Counted from the first letter of the stretch, positions 1-10,439 are shown. The stretch: 64,000 bases of DNA from Ceriagrion tenellum (GCA_963169105.1 OY720641.1:79621496-79685495); one strand, 5' to 3'. Made by a program: numbers and translations. The notes: generated from the sequence alone by a model not told the origin.

Positions 1-149
1 GATATAATGTGGCTACCATCTCTATGATTTGTCTTTAGTGTCAATTTTTGCTCTAACTCGGTGTTCTTTCATCTGTCATGTCATTATGTTTGTATCATGT
101 AGTGACATTATCAGTCCATTTTTTTCTCACGTTTTTTTTAAATACTCCC

Positions 150-500
150 ATAAATGAGAGGAGTGCGCTTTGTGGGTTTAGCCATGTTGAGAGAATGGAT
201 GGGAGTCGAATAACGAAACAGATAGGTATATAAGAGTGAAATGAATGGTGCGAGAGGTAGGCCGAGAAAGTTGTGGTTGAATGTGGTTGAGGAAATTCTT
301 AGGAGGAGAAATATTAGGAGTCTTAAAAACAGGAGGGCGTGTATGAAGCATTGTATGGGAGTAAATGAGGCAAAAGAGGTTTGCAAGGATAGGTGAGTAT
401 GGAGGTAATTATTGAAGCAGAGTTAGGTGTACATATATGTATTCATGAGTGAAACTTTGTGACTGTGCCTACCCCGGAAGGGAACGGCGTGATCGGCATT
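150..500 (+). mobile_element. Decayed 3' end of a non-LTR retrotransposon (LINE-D)
   Basis: Conceptual plus-strand reading around 180-400 gives the lysine/arginine-rich tail seen after the reverse transcriptase of many arthropod LINEs: an HVERMDG-like start, a GRPRKLW block, then RRACMK and a final CKDR. Stop codons interrupt it. The tail is followed by a short 3' UTR with the phrase CCTACCCCGGAAGGGAACGG. The same arrangement recurs at 13.02-13.29 kb, which supports an interspersed repeat. The protein would have been the C-terminal end of ORF2 and is not functional here. The 5' limit is uncertain. Confidence 0.6.
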
Positions 501-1090
501 TGTGTGTGTATATAAATACTTCCAATTGTAAGTCATATTCTGCTCGTTGTATGAAAACAACTTTGCCAGCATATTGAACAATATTTACCATCAGATTTGT
601 TTTTACCTTTGTACTGTCTTCAAAGTTTTTTTCGATTGTCTTTATTGCCCATATTACTTTGTGGTTGCATCGTCTAGATATATGTTAAATGAGTTAGGGG
701 TATGTACAAACCTTGTAATACTCCTATGTTTGGTAAAATAGTGTGGTCGTAAAATGATCCTCCAGTCTCGGAGTGAAGGTTACTGAGAGAGATTAACAAT
801 AAATGTGGTTAAAAGTAGGTGGGCAACAAAGTATGCTAGGGACATGTGTAAGGGAGGACTTTAGTCAAATGTCATAAAATTAAATGACTTAAAGATGACA
901 CCATCTAATTACAATCCAAATTATTTTCAAATAATCGTACTTTCTACCCATCTCTACTTGCTCCAAATAGTGTTGAGTGTGATATTATGACTTTTACTCG
1001 ACTGATGGTGGAAACATATTAATCGAATACTATGAGGGGATGATTCATACTCCTTTCTATTACCCTCGGGAAATACCTTATTGAAGCCTA
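501..1090. other. AT-rich sequence without recognised feature
   Basis: No coding signal, tRNA-like sequence or clear repeat is visible. A 64-codon frame at 547-741 has no recognisable composition or motif and I do not call it a gene. Confidence 0.5.
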
Positions 1091-1097
1091 TGATTGA

Positions 1098-1345
1098 CGT
1101 ATTTTAACACTGATGTTAGAGATAAAATAAGAGAGATACACTGCCGAACTTGTAGGTACAAAAACTCGTTCTTTCCGTGCACAATAAGCCACTAGACTAA
1201 AAAATTGAGCTCCACTAAATACATTCCAATAATACATGTCACCATTTTATCTCCCAAAAACTTACGTCATAACGCGGCTGGTTACCTGCCACACGCCCAT
1301 GCGGCGGCTCGCGGGGTATTATGTGGAAGCAGATGTTTCCACATA
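1098..1345 (+). mobile_element. LINE-A 3' tail, copy 1
   Basis: The sequence reads in frame as DKIREIHCRT followed by a KNSFFP block, the last residues of the LINE-A reverse transcriptase ORF. A 3' UTR follows that includes GGCTGG, the phrase CACGCCCATGCGGCGGCTCG and a degenerate TAGATG-type tail. The same string of landmarks occurs at 17.6-18.2, 23.6-24.1, 26.1-26.6 and 30.7-31.0 kb. Only about the last 250 bases are present, as expected from 5' truncation during target-primed reverse transcription. Confidence 0.8.
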
Positions 1346-1454
1346 TTTTTGAGGTGGCCATTATAAATAATATAATGACAATGGACAGGTTAACGCTGCT
1401 CTTCTAAATGCTGCTCTTCATATTTTCGGGGGCAACCTATGAATATGATACTCT

Positions 1455-1613
1455 TCGATGAGGCTAAAGTTCTGGCCAAAATTAGTCTTTATTATCCTCA
1501 ACTAATAAGGGAAGCAATCGAGATAGCCAAACGACCATTTAATTTTAATAGGGAAGACGGCTATTGCCTGAGCAGTGTATGGAAAAGACGCCTAACCACC
1601 GAATATCTGTAAT
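1455..1613 (+). mobile_element. Fragment of a Penelope-like element, end of the GIY-YIG domain
   Basis: The plus strand encodes about 52 uninterrupted residues and then a stop. They contain YYPQLIREAIEIAKRP, an NREDGY motif and VWKRRL. The minus-strand Penelope-like element at 5.0 kb ends with the matching residues YYPWLIREAIEIEKRP, NRDDGY and TWKRLL. This is therefore the C-terminal end of the endonuclease domain of a second, diverged copy on the opposite strand. The catalytic GIY and YVG half is missing. Sequence to about 1.85 kb may be the 3' UTR of the same element. Confidence 0.8.
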
Positions 1614-1619
1614 GGAACG

Positions 1620-2250
1620 CATCATTTATTTTTAAGTTTAAAACCCCTAACAATGGTCAACCGTCTCCTAAGGCTCTGGTTCAATAGATAAGCTCCCTCC
1701 TATATCCTCTTTTATATATTAATTCAAAACAAATATTTTCGTGCCTGAGAATTGCTTTATTTAAAGTCCTTCGGAGATATTCTTTCATAAATTTTCATTT
1801 GTGTATCTCTTCGCCCTATTTCAAGTCATAGCCCGTAGGCGGGATTTCACCAAGATGTAACGTGATGATTTGTGATTGTGTAGGTATGGGGCATGGGAGC
1901 TCAAAATATTTCTTGACTTACAAATATATATATATATTTTTTTTGACTTTATACAATCATGGCAAAATATAAGAGTTTCAGGAATATTGGGGATTCAATG
2001 GAATAAACCAGATACAAATATACGGTTCTTTCGTAGAATTTAACATTTACCTCTGCTAAACCTTTAATGAAATTGTAACTAGTGCTCAAAAAACTTTATT
2101 GTATTAATGGTTGACTTTTCCTATGGGAATAATATTTTGTTTAAATCTTAATAACAATATCTTATAAGTTCATAAGATTTGCAGATACGAGTAGATCTAT
2201 TTTAACCGTAGCATGAGCTTCTTTCTATAGAAGGCCATAGACAATGTGGG
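1620..2250. other. AT-rich sequence with a short TA microsatellite
   Basis: A TA run followed by a T run lies near 1922-1945. The first 200 bases may be untranslated sequence of the adjacent Penelope fragment. Nothing else is recognised. Confidence 0.4.
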
Positions 2251-2255
2251 AAGAA

Positions 2256-2335
2256 ACTAGACCTGTGCGCCGATGGATTAACCATCGGCGACGGCTGACG
2301 ACCCATTTCCAGCCGGTTTGGTTTTGACCGGCGGC
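2256..2335. repeat. GC-rich palindromic block, possible transposon terminus
   Basis: A short perfect inverted repeat, CCGATGGTTAATCCATCGG on the minus strand, is followed by two further CGG-rich inverted motifs around GCCGG and CCGGC. It is bounded by GACCTGTGCG. The end of a similar GC-rich palindromic block at 7.74-7.86 kb carries the complementary GCACAGGTC. The two may be ends of one family of foldback or hAT-like elements, but I see no target-site duplication. Confidence 0.35.
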
Positions 2336-2879
2336 GTATCCAGCCATAATTTATTTACAAGTTTTTCAGCATGTTATACCTAGCATAAATTATTCATTGT
2401 TTCTCATTATTTAATGTATTCAATTGTTTATTTCATGTTAAAACTTATTTTATTACTTTTTTATTAGCGTATGCGAGAAACTTCTTTTTATTTTAAGTAT
2501 TTAACCAAATATCGTATCGTAAGACTTCTATCAAACCTAATATTATACCCTTTCATTACTAAATTTTATAAGACAAATTCATACTAATTTGCCTGTTATC
2601 TCAAATGCGAGTGAAACATTTCGTTGTAAACAGATGTGTCCATTTCACTGTTAAAATTTTATTTATAGTTTTTCAAATACGATGAAATATCATTCAAACG
2701 ATCCTGTGTGTATTTTTATTGCCTCTAGCATCCATCTATGTACCGCATTGTAAATTTTGAGAGCGGAGGGTTTTATGAAAAAGTTTTCCCGATTTTTAGA
2801 TTTTTATTAAAAATTTAATATTTTTAGATTAATATCCGAATTAATAAGACGAACAAAAAGGCAATATAAAAAATATGAA

Positions 2880-3890
2880 CTCTTGGAATTCGAAGAAGAC
2901 TTCCAGTAAAACAACACAAACTTTTACTGAGCATTTAAAACGAAGCTGTTTGGGTACCAAATCCATAAACATTCCTTTAGAAAAGAAATTGGGAAACTGG
3001 AATTTAACAATCTAGACAATGGCTGAGCATTTGCTTATTATTTCGAAATACTTCCCAACTGCCAAGAACCCAAGGAAAGATTCTCACCAAAAGATCCCAG
3101 TGAAAACAACCCTAATTTACAAGCACCAGATTAAGAAGAAACCACAAGACAAATTAAAAAGTCCCAAAACATTAAAGCATCAGGTGAAGATGGAATCATA
3201 GCAGAACTCGTGATGGCAGATGGACCAAAAACCATCGCAGAAATAACACAAAAAATACAAAATTTTGGCAAATGAACAAATCTCTAATGACAGGGAAAAT
3301 TTCCTTATTCATCCATTTTGTTAAAAAAAGGAGATATAACAGATGTAAACAACTACAGAAAAATTCCACTCCTTCCTGCCACGTATAAAATTCTCTCACA
3401 ATGCTTTCTTGTTCAATAACAACTTAAATCCAAAATTGGTGAATATCAAGCAGGCATCAGGCTAGGTAGAGCACTCCCGGAACAAATTCTAAATCTAAAA
3501 CTAACAATTCGGCACCAAAAGTTGTACAGCAAGGATATTATCTGCACCTTCGTTTACTTCAAAATAGCCTTTGATTCAGTTGATCGTAAATCTCTTGATC
3601 ATATTTTCATAGAACAAGGGATCGACCCTAAAACACTTGCAACATTTAGACACGCTCACTGACGAAAAAATGTTCAGTATAATTCAGGGAAAAAATTTTG
3701 GAACCCTTCAAATCCAAATAGGAGTAAGTCAAAGAGATGGACTCTCAACATTACTCTTAATTTCCGTCCTAGAAATGTAATTCGAGAATGGTGAAAAGAC
3801 AAATGAAGTCTAAAAATTGATAAACCAGTCAAATTAGAAGTAACAAATGTAACAATTGACAACCTGGCTTTTGCAGAAACCGTCATGCCC
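2880..3890 (+). pseudogene. Dead LINE reverse transcriptase (ORF2 fragment)
   Basis: A plus-strand reading broken by several stops and frameshifts shows reverse transcriptase landmarks in order. There is an SGEDGI block before the fingers, KGDITDVNNYR with an ILS stretch (3330-3400), GEYQAGIRLGRALPEQI (3440-3485), then FVYFKIAFDSVDR (3550-3590). That last block is motif A, where the usual FVDFKKAFD has lost its first aspartate to tyrosine. The remaining palm, including a YADD box, cannot be followed past about 3880. The order fits an RTE/R1-type LINE. Part of the reading frame is also open as a 60-codon stretch at 3019-3201, which is not an independent gene. Confidence 0.8.
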
Positions 3891-3974
3891 AGGCGATGTC
3901 TTGCACTTTTGCAAGGGGTACTCGGAAGCGGCCGATGACCCATCATCAAGGATACGTTTGTATTTTCCATATTT

Positions 3975-4240
3975 TTGTTCTAGAGTCCCTCTACCTCCCC
4001 AGCATACGCCCAGTATTTCCCACACATTTACGGTTTTTGTTTCCCACCCCTCACCAGCAGCGGCGAACGATCCATCTACACTGTAGATTCTACAGACATC
4101 TGTCTGTTGGTTCTATAGACACCCGACTTAAACCTTTTGGACTTTCAATGTTCTTGTTTGTGATTTCCCCTCACCTCCCCAGCACACTCCCCTTTCCCAC
4201 GGTTTCTCCGAACGGTTACTGTTTTCCAGCCCCACGCTCC
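3975..4240 (+). repeat. Weak diverged direct repeat, pyrimidine-rich
   Basis: The phrase ACCTCCCCAGCA followed by TTTCCCAC and ACGGTTT occurs near 3985-4035 and again near 4172-4225. The two copies are diverged. A 132-codon frame runs through the block but has the proline/histidine/phenylalanine content of CT-rich DNA, so I do not call it a gene. Confidence 0.3.
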
Positions 4241-4299
4241 TCTGAAACTGCTTTATTTGACGCATATCTCTTCCGTCACCCACATTTTTCATGAATATA

Positions 4300-4850
4300 T
4301 GTTATACCTAAATCTTTAATAGTATGATGATGATGACGTAAGATTGGGGCTAGTAGAGTTAAATCTTTCATTAGTGGGACTGCAAGTGTTTTCTACGTAA
4401 TTATGGAACTTTTTCACCACAGCTGAATGTACATTTAATATATATGACGACCTCTTAGTCGAAAATTATCGGAAGGTCATTCAATTAGAGCAGAAAACAT
4501 AGCAACGACTTAAGTCAAAATATCACCGTATGTTTAGTTCAGTTAGAATACAATAGTCGAAGTCAAAATGAAATTAATTAGGTGGTTAATTAATGTTTCG
4601 ATTGACATTGCAGTACCAAAAATGTCAAAATAAGTTAGATCATCCTGCCTTCCTTCCTCTATACTTCAACAATTGTTCGAAAAGTACGGGAGTATCTAAA
4701 GCGCACCAACTCCTCTTTTGGCCACCCATAATATTGTCACCACGTTGCTTAATCGAAAGGCACTCCGTTGAAATAAACAGGGCTGCAAAATGAAACAGGA
4801 GCCAATGAGTAGTTTCGTCCCGGAACAAAACTATAAGCTTTCTTAATCTC
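4300..4850. other. AT-rich sequence without recognised feature
   Basis: Nothing beyond a GATGATGATGA run at about 4325-4337, which may be the tail of an older LINE insertion. Confidence 0.4.
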
Positions 4851-5036
4851 GTGAAATCTTTTGGTATCTGCGATGATTTTTTAAGAGCAACAGCTTTGCC
4901 TTGCTATTCTGCCGGCTTTGTCAGGCTTTTTGTTTCTTTGCCGTTGGTGGTTGGGCATTTATAGGTCTGAATAACAATGCTCTTCTTTAAAACTTGAAAT
5001 TTCGGCTGTTAATTTTTTAAAGGCTCAACTAGACCG

Positions 5037-5417
5037 TTATTTCTTTTCCAAAAGTCTCTTCCACGTTGATGGAAGTTTATACCCATCATCTCTGTTCAGG
5101 TTATTAGGTCTTTTTTCTATTTCTATAGCTTCTCTGATGAGCCATGGATAATAGCTGCTTTCTTTTGAAAGAATTTTCGCGGACTTCATGTCTATGGTAT
5201 GACCCTCTTCCATGCATGTATGTTCTGCTACGTCAGAGTGATACCGGTCCTTAGATATGATCCTTTCATGTTCTCGAAGTCTACAGCTTATGGCTCTTTT
5301 TGTTTGCCCCACATACGATTTTCCACAGCTATAAATGATTTCGTATATTCCTTCTGACAAAGACGGAGGCAACGGATCTTTAGCTCCTCGAAAGTAATCA
5401 TGGAGTTTGGAGACTGT
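5037..5417 (-). pseudogene. Penelope GIY-YIG endonuclease domain
   Basis: About 125 residues are open on the minus strand. Upstream of the first methionine the frame is already open and encodes TVSKLHDYFRGAKDPLPP, so the annotated Met is only an artefact of searching for ATG. The core is GIYEIIYSCGKSYVGQT, where GIY and YVG replace the canonical GIY and YIG. It is followed by an arginine in CRLREH and an HSDVAEH-type histidine region, and it closes with NRDDGY and a stop at 5037. Such domains nick target DNA to prime integration. Residues look intact, but the domain is cut off from its reverse transcriptase by the 95-base insert. Confidence 0.9.
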
Positions 5418-5512
5418 GTTAATTTTTTAAAGGCTCAACTTGACCGTTATTTCTTTTCCAAAAGTATCTTACACGTTGATGGAAGTTAATACCCATCATT
5501 TCTGTTCAGGTT
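5418..5512 (-). repeat. Second copy of the Penelope 3' coding end, inserted inside the element
   Basis: These 95 bases match 5008-5102 with only a few substitutions, and both copies lie in the same orientation. The 5008-5102 copy is the true end of the ORF (NRDDGY to stop and beyond). The 5418-5512 copy sits between the linker residue block ending MKRHNIEQ and TVSKLHDY, which would otherwise be adjacent and in frame. It introduces stop codons. I see no convincing target-site duplication. Confidence 0.85.
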
Positions 5513-5513
5513 T

Positions 5514-6165
5514 GTTCAATATTATGCCTTTTCATTATTTTGCTAATGCGATCAGTCGTTCCCGCGACGTAATGCAGCATAACGTATCCCAATGGCTTAG
5601 GCGTCTCCTACTTTAGACGATTTTTCGTTACTACACTTCGAATTAATTTGCTGCTGTATCCATTTGTCCCCAATGTCTTCCGTAGGTGGTCTGTTTCTTC
5701 CTAGATGGAATCAACATCGGAAACTTTTTGGGCACGATCAAATAACGTCTTGATGACTGAAGTCTTCTGTTGAGGATGGTGGTGTGAAAGTAAGTTCAAA
5801 TACCGATCGGTATGCGTCTTTTTTCTATGTACTTGGTGGCCAACAGTACCATCTCCCTTTCTCTGTACCAAGACATCCAGGAACGGTAGGCGTCCATCTT
5901 TCTCAAACTCCATCGTGAACTGGATCGAGGAATTTTGACTGTTCAGATGTTTTAAGAAATCCTATAGTATTTCCCTTCCATGCGGCCAAACGACGGAAGT
6001 ATCGTCAACGTATCTTAGCTTAACTTTTGGACTTTGGGTAAAGGTGTTTAAAGCTTCTTTTTCAAGCTCCTCCATGTATAGGTTGGCGATGACAGGGGAA
6101 AGGGAAGAGCCCATGGCTGCATAACCTGAACAGGGATGATGGGTATACTTCAAATACAAGGATAA
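5514..6165 (-). pseudogene. Penelope reverse transcriptase, C-terminal half
   Basis: The minus-strand frame from 6159 contains MGSSLSPVIANLYMEE (motif B region, normally GSPLSP) and then RYVDDT, the catalytic YVDD box of motif C. A stop follows near 5960. The frame resumes with a thumb-like FLDVLV stretch and HRKKTHTDRYLN (5910-5800). Another stop near 5700 is followed by PLGYVMLHYVAGTTDRISKI, which corresponds to the linker of Penelope proteins before the nuclease. The enzyme would copy RNA into DNA at a nicked target. Fingers and motif A are absent, so this copy cannot be active. Confidence 0.85.
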
Positions 6166-6519
6166 ACTTCCTAGACTTCCTAAACGGCCTAGATTTCCAC
6201 TGTAATACCTATCTCCAGATATAAAACCCAGCCGCCATTGTAAAGGTCCGATTTCCCTTCTAAAGCTAATGCTAATTCTACGGTTACCATGGAAATATCA
6301 TATTGTTGACAAGTAAAATTCATGATTTTGACATTAAAAACTCGAGTTCTAGGGAAGTTCTATTCGTATAAGAAAATTGAATGAAAAAATAAGAAACAGC
6401 AATTTTTTGTCCATCTAATGGCGAAAACTATAGCCTTCTATCTGTAGTTGAACTAATTAAAATATGCAAAAAGAGAAACCTCTGCACTTGGACCAAAATG
6501 TTTAGAATTGAGTTTTTCA

Positions 6520-6975
6520 AACTCATAACACACCAGACGGCCCAATACGCTGCTCTTGGGGCCCAGAGGCCTTCCTTATTGTCCCAATTTCCTTAAAAAT
6601 GCTTTACTGATCCTATGTGGGAAATTTTCACTCAAATCGGTTCACTCGTTCAATACTTATGAGGCTTTTATGGAAGCATTCTTTTGGGACCTTGGGCCCT
6701 CCGGGGCCCCAGCGTGACCTACGACCCCATGATTGTTGTACATTCAGTATAGGTATATTTTACGAGTTTCTAATACAGGCAAGAATTATCTTCCAGGGCC
6801 AATTTTTGGCGATGAAAGGGCCCTCTAGGGCCCAAAGGCCTTCGTTCTATAGCCTATGCGTGAACCAGATATATCAAGTATTTTCCTGCTAAATTTTGTT
6901 TCAATCGATTCAGTGGTTTGTGAGTGATTGAGTAACAGACGGACACCACTAATTTTTATATATTAGTAAGATATA
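6520..6975 (+). mobile_element. 3' end of an RTE-like retrotransposon or derived SINE
   Basis: The segment ends with GATTCAGTGGTTTGTGAGTG, then GTAACAGACGGACACC and TTTTTATATATTAGTAAGATA. This order (AATCGGT/CAGTGG..., GAG, ACAGACGGACA, TTATATATTAGTA) is typical of the 3' UTR of RTE-clade LINEs in insects. An internal GTTCACTCGTTCAATACTTATG stretch near 6640 looks like a second diverged version of the same motif. GGGCCC-rich phrases recur between them. A 91-codon frame at 6617-6892 falls inside and is not taken as a gene. Confidence 0.55.
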
Positions 6976-6979
6976 TTAA

Positions 6980-7735
6980 TAAGATGATTGCATTGTTGAT
7001 TTACTTCCTTGAACTTCGATTACATACAGTCAAAGTACAAAAGGATTATTGTTTAAATACACGACTAGTGTTTTTATTTTGAACGTAGCTAATATTCGAG
7101 CCTCCACAGCATGCATCTAAACCAAATGGCTAAACTCCCGTTGTCAGACACATTTACATTGCATTGACTGGCTGGAAGACATGGAACCTCTGAGGGGAAA
7201 AAGGAAGAAATAGAAGTCTTTGACATTTAACTATGGAGGGAGAACAGAAAAAGCGCAATAGACGGAAAGATTAACGAGAAGTTTCTTAGGTAGGTGAGTG
7301 AGGAAGGAAAATCTGCATATCACACGTCCTGAATACGCATAGTATAAAGAAATGGAGCACTAAGGATATCCGTCACCTTGTTCGATTATGCCGCCTGTTA
7401 TATCATTATTTGAATCCCCTATTTCACAATCTTGAATAGGACGGCATCAAGCAGGAAACTGAGGATAACGCACTTTTGGGGCACCAAAGGCTTGAGCAGA
7501 GTAAAACCCATGCCGAGGAAGCGTGGACGTGTGGTTGCTGGCTCAAAACAAAATCGTAACTTTGTTAATTCCTGTCGCACAGAATTAATCGAAATACTAT
7601 TTTCAACAACACGTCAAATATGGGCAGAAGAGCTGCTATCTTTTTTCATTAGTTATTAAGTTTTACGTTATTATGAGGAGTCCGCAGTGATAAGTGAGTA
7701 TAAGTATAGTCCGACGCATCGGGGGCAATGGACGG
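6980..7735. other. No recognised feature
   Basis: Single-copy-looking AT-rich sequence. A 75-codon plus-strand frame at 7432-7659 has no recognisable motif. Confidence 0.4.
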
Positions 7736-7739
7736 TAAA

Positions 7740-7862
7740 TGACCACCTATGACGGCGCCGCGCCGCGCCGCCGACACGGTTAACCGGCGATGCTATCGAC
7801 GGCGCGCCGTACATAATCCATCGGCGGCGGCGGCGGCGCGGCGCGGTGACGCACAGGTCAAG
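7740..7862. repeat. CGG/CCG-rich palindromic block
   Basis: Runs of GGCGCCGCGCCGCG and GGCGGCGGCGGCGGCGCGG flank a centre with GGTTAACCGG. The block is capable of strong hairpin formation and is far above the local GC content. Its right edge GCACAGGTC matches the complement of the left edge of the block at 2.26 kb. Confidence 0.4.
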
Positions 7863-7869
7863 AAGAAAG

Positions 7870-8350
7870 TGACTAAAATTGCTTAAAAAATGAAATTTGG
7901 CTATCATTCGCATGATTTTATGGATGTTCAAGAGAACTTGGGCGATAGGGAAAGAAATTTGGCAATTTAAACTATTTCTGCATATTTTTATACATATAAG
8001 CTCTACAAAAAAAGTTAATTATCCTACTTGAAAACTAGTAATTTATCTGCTATTTCGTTAAAATCATGCCAATTTTGAGCTATAGTTAGTATTTTTATTT
8101 TAGCGCAAAGATCTTCCTCCGCATCTTGCGTGATTTAGGATTCCATCAAATGTTTTCCTGAAGCAGTATTTATACCTTATCGTATATATTCGGATAGACA
8201 GCATTATATTCTAAAATTATGTTAGGTCGAATTAACTGAAGTACCTTTTTCCTCTTACTTGAAACCCAAGTTGGCAGATTTTCATACACTCCGTGAACCC
8301 TCCTCCATAATATCTTAATTATACACTATGCATGTACAAGTATGTAATAA
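7870..8350. other. No recognised feature
   Basis: AT-rich sequence. Its right end, TATTGTATAACGTT at 8351-8364, is the target site duplicated by the following LINE insertion. Confidence 0.4.
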
Positions 8351-8364
8351 TATTGTATAACGTT

Positions 8365-9124
8365 CTCCATTCATGAATGAAGAATGAATAAAGAATCAGA
8401 AAGGGCTGGCCTCATCGTAAATGAGGAAAAAACTAAGGTTATGGTCATGAAAAGGACTGGAAATGAGCCTCCAGCTCATTTCGCAGTAGGTGGATACCAA
8501 TTTGAGAGAGTGCCTACCTTTAAACATTTAGGTTCATTGATGTCAGAAAATAGTGATAACAGCTTGGAAATCAAAGAGAGAGTGAATGTGGGGAATTATG
8601 CCTACTTTGGCCTCCAGCGCCTATTTAAGTCACGCTTATTGAGTCGGAAAACTAAAGAAAGATTATACCGAACAGTTCTTCAACCCGTGGTCCTATATGC
8701 CTGCGAAACCTGGGTCGTGAAAAGCCGGGATGAGCTGCTGCTTAACTCGTGGGAGAGGAAGATCCTGCGAAGAATCTACGGACCAATTAACAAAAACAAC
8801 GTTTGGCGTATCCGCACCAATGCCTAGCTATATCGGCTATATGATAAACCTAGTCTATTATGTGAAGTCAAGTGTGCCAGACTGAGGTGGCTCGGTCATC
8901 TAGAAAGAATGCCTGAAAATAGGGCAGTGCGCAGAACGTTCAGCCAGGGGCCAGAGGGTAGAAGAATCCGGACGCGCAAAAGGTGGCTGGATGATGTGGA
9001 AGAGGACCTGCAGAAAATGGGTGTAAGGAGATGGCGACCTCTTGCTTTGGAGCGAGAGACCTGGAAAGGAATGATTGAGGAGGCACGGGCTCTTTTAGGG
9101 CCGTAATTCCAGTGGGTAAGGTAA
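8365..9124 (+). mobile_element. 5'-truncated LINE-B insertion with 14-bp target-site duplication
   Basis: The insertion is 760 bases long and flanked by identical TATTGTATAACGTT at 8351-8364 and 9125-9138. It encodes the region after the LINE palm. NEEKTKVMVM and FKHLGSLMSEN come first, then ERLYRTVLQPVVLYACETW (the conserved L-YG-E-W block), RRIYGPI, LRWLGHLERMP, a GRRIRTRKRWLDDV block and a closing ALERETWKGM. A single in-frame TAG at 8825-8827 separates two long readable parts (8384-8827 and about 8828-9106). The 3' end is GGGTAAGGTAAGG, a short simple-repeat tail. Truncation, tail and duplication are all as expected from target-primed reverse transcription. Confidence 0.92.
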
Positions 9125-9139
9125 GGTATTGTATAACGT

Positions 9140-10180
9140 TGGCTGTGAGAGTTCTTGTAACTCCTAATCTTGGAGACTGTGCAGCATGAAATATTCATGT
9201 TCTAAGTACTGCATATATTCAAGTACGGAAATTGACTATGCATAATTACGCTACTTTTTTACTATTCTTTGGCTGTCTTCGTGATGATCACTTTTGCAAA
9301 TGCAAGTAAGAAACGAACATATCTGTGCGAATACCTCCGCACTATCCCAGCTCAAAATTAAAACCTTTGAGGGTGGGATAAAACAACGTTGTTCATTTGT
9401 TTTGTTTACTGTGAATTTTTTGAACTTTAGTTTTCGCTGCTAAAATTACTAGATGCCACCAAGAACCCTTACGAAGAGGAAATTATACGACAGATATGAC
9501 TATGAATGAAACTATAAAATACGACTATGAATTTCACAGCCCTCGCTCAAAATTGGCAATAATGCTCTCGTCGACTTACCATCTCCTTCAAGTATTTCAA
9601 TTTGATGAAATATTTTATCGCTTATAGCTCGTCTAGCTTTACAAATTTTAACTAGATTGTATTTAGACTTACATCATACTGCTTATATTGGTATAACATT
9701 TTATAGAGTATTATGCCCGTACAAATTGAAAAAGTATGTTAGCCTTAGGCGACTCCGCACGTATCGGGCTATATTGCCCTAGAAGACCTTATCTAGCCAT
9801 ATGGATTCGATCTAAGGGAGGCGTTAAATTTTGAAGACTTCAATTTTTTTGCATGCCCTGACATAAACTCTCTACCATGCCATATTAACTCGTAGCGCAT
9901 GATGGTAATGCTGTTATTTATAAAAAGTATTTTAATCGTAAAATAGAGCATTAAAGGACCACTACTGCGGGTGGTGGGGACGAAAGAATTTTATGATATG
10001 TGGAAAAACTAATTTTAGATTCAAGTATACTTAAGTCTTTTTTATCGCGCTTGACAAAAATATTCATATTGACTAGAGGATAATTGAACTTAAGGGAGGA
10101 GGTGTTACCCCGCCCCAGAAATATTTGGCTATAAATTATTATTTTAAATTCAATAATGCGTGTCTAATTGTAGTTTTTTA
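9140..10180. other. AT-rich sequence without recognised feature
   Basis: No coding signal or clear repeat is seen. Confidence 0.4.
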
Positions 10181-10365
10181 CACCAGGGTTGAAATTCGCT
10201 ATGAAAAAATCATTTGACTTGACCGGGATTCGAACCCGGATTTCCCAATTGCCGGTCAGGTGTGTTAGTGTAACTGGCTAACACACCTGACCGGCAATTG
10301 GGAGATCCGTGTTCGAATCCCGGTCAAGTCAAATGATTTTTTCAAAGCGAATTTCAACCCTGGTG
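10181..10365. repeat. Near-perfect foldback of a tRNA-like SINE end (88-bp arms)
   Basis: The left arm, 10181-10268, is the reverse complement of the right arm, 10278-10365, with a nine-base loop and only a few mismatches. The right arm reads as the 3' two thirds of a tRNA-like unit with T-arm GTTCGAATCC, then TCAAGTC and a tail AAATGATTTTTTC...CAACCCTGG. The left arm holds the same sequence inverted. The flank beyond the right arm (TATATGCACCCGTGCGAGTG, to about 10435) is found again, inverted, at 37.27-37.35 kb, so the repeat unit extends past the hairpin. Confidence 0.85.
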
Positions 10366-10439
10366 TATATGCACCCGTGCGAGTGACTTCGTACCATATC
10401 ATTTGTTACATGCAATGTTTGGAAATTTGTAGTTTTTTA

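Larger units (their letters stand above)
4850..6170 (-). mobile_element. Penelope-like element, 5'-truncated, minus strand
   Basis: Read on the minus strand, the interval gives reverse transcriptase (from about 6165 down to 5514), a linker, a GIY-YIG nuclease (5414 to 5037) and an AT-rich 3' UTR to about 4850. Reverse transcriptase followed by a C-terminal GIY-YIG domain is the signature of Penelope-like elements. The frame is interrupted by three stops (near 5960, 5700 and 5610) and by a 95-base duplication at 5418-5512. The N-terminal reverse transcriptase half, including motif A, is missing, so the copy is dead. It is nevertheless much better preserved than the LINE relics nearby, so it is probably younger. 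Confidence 0.9.
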
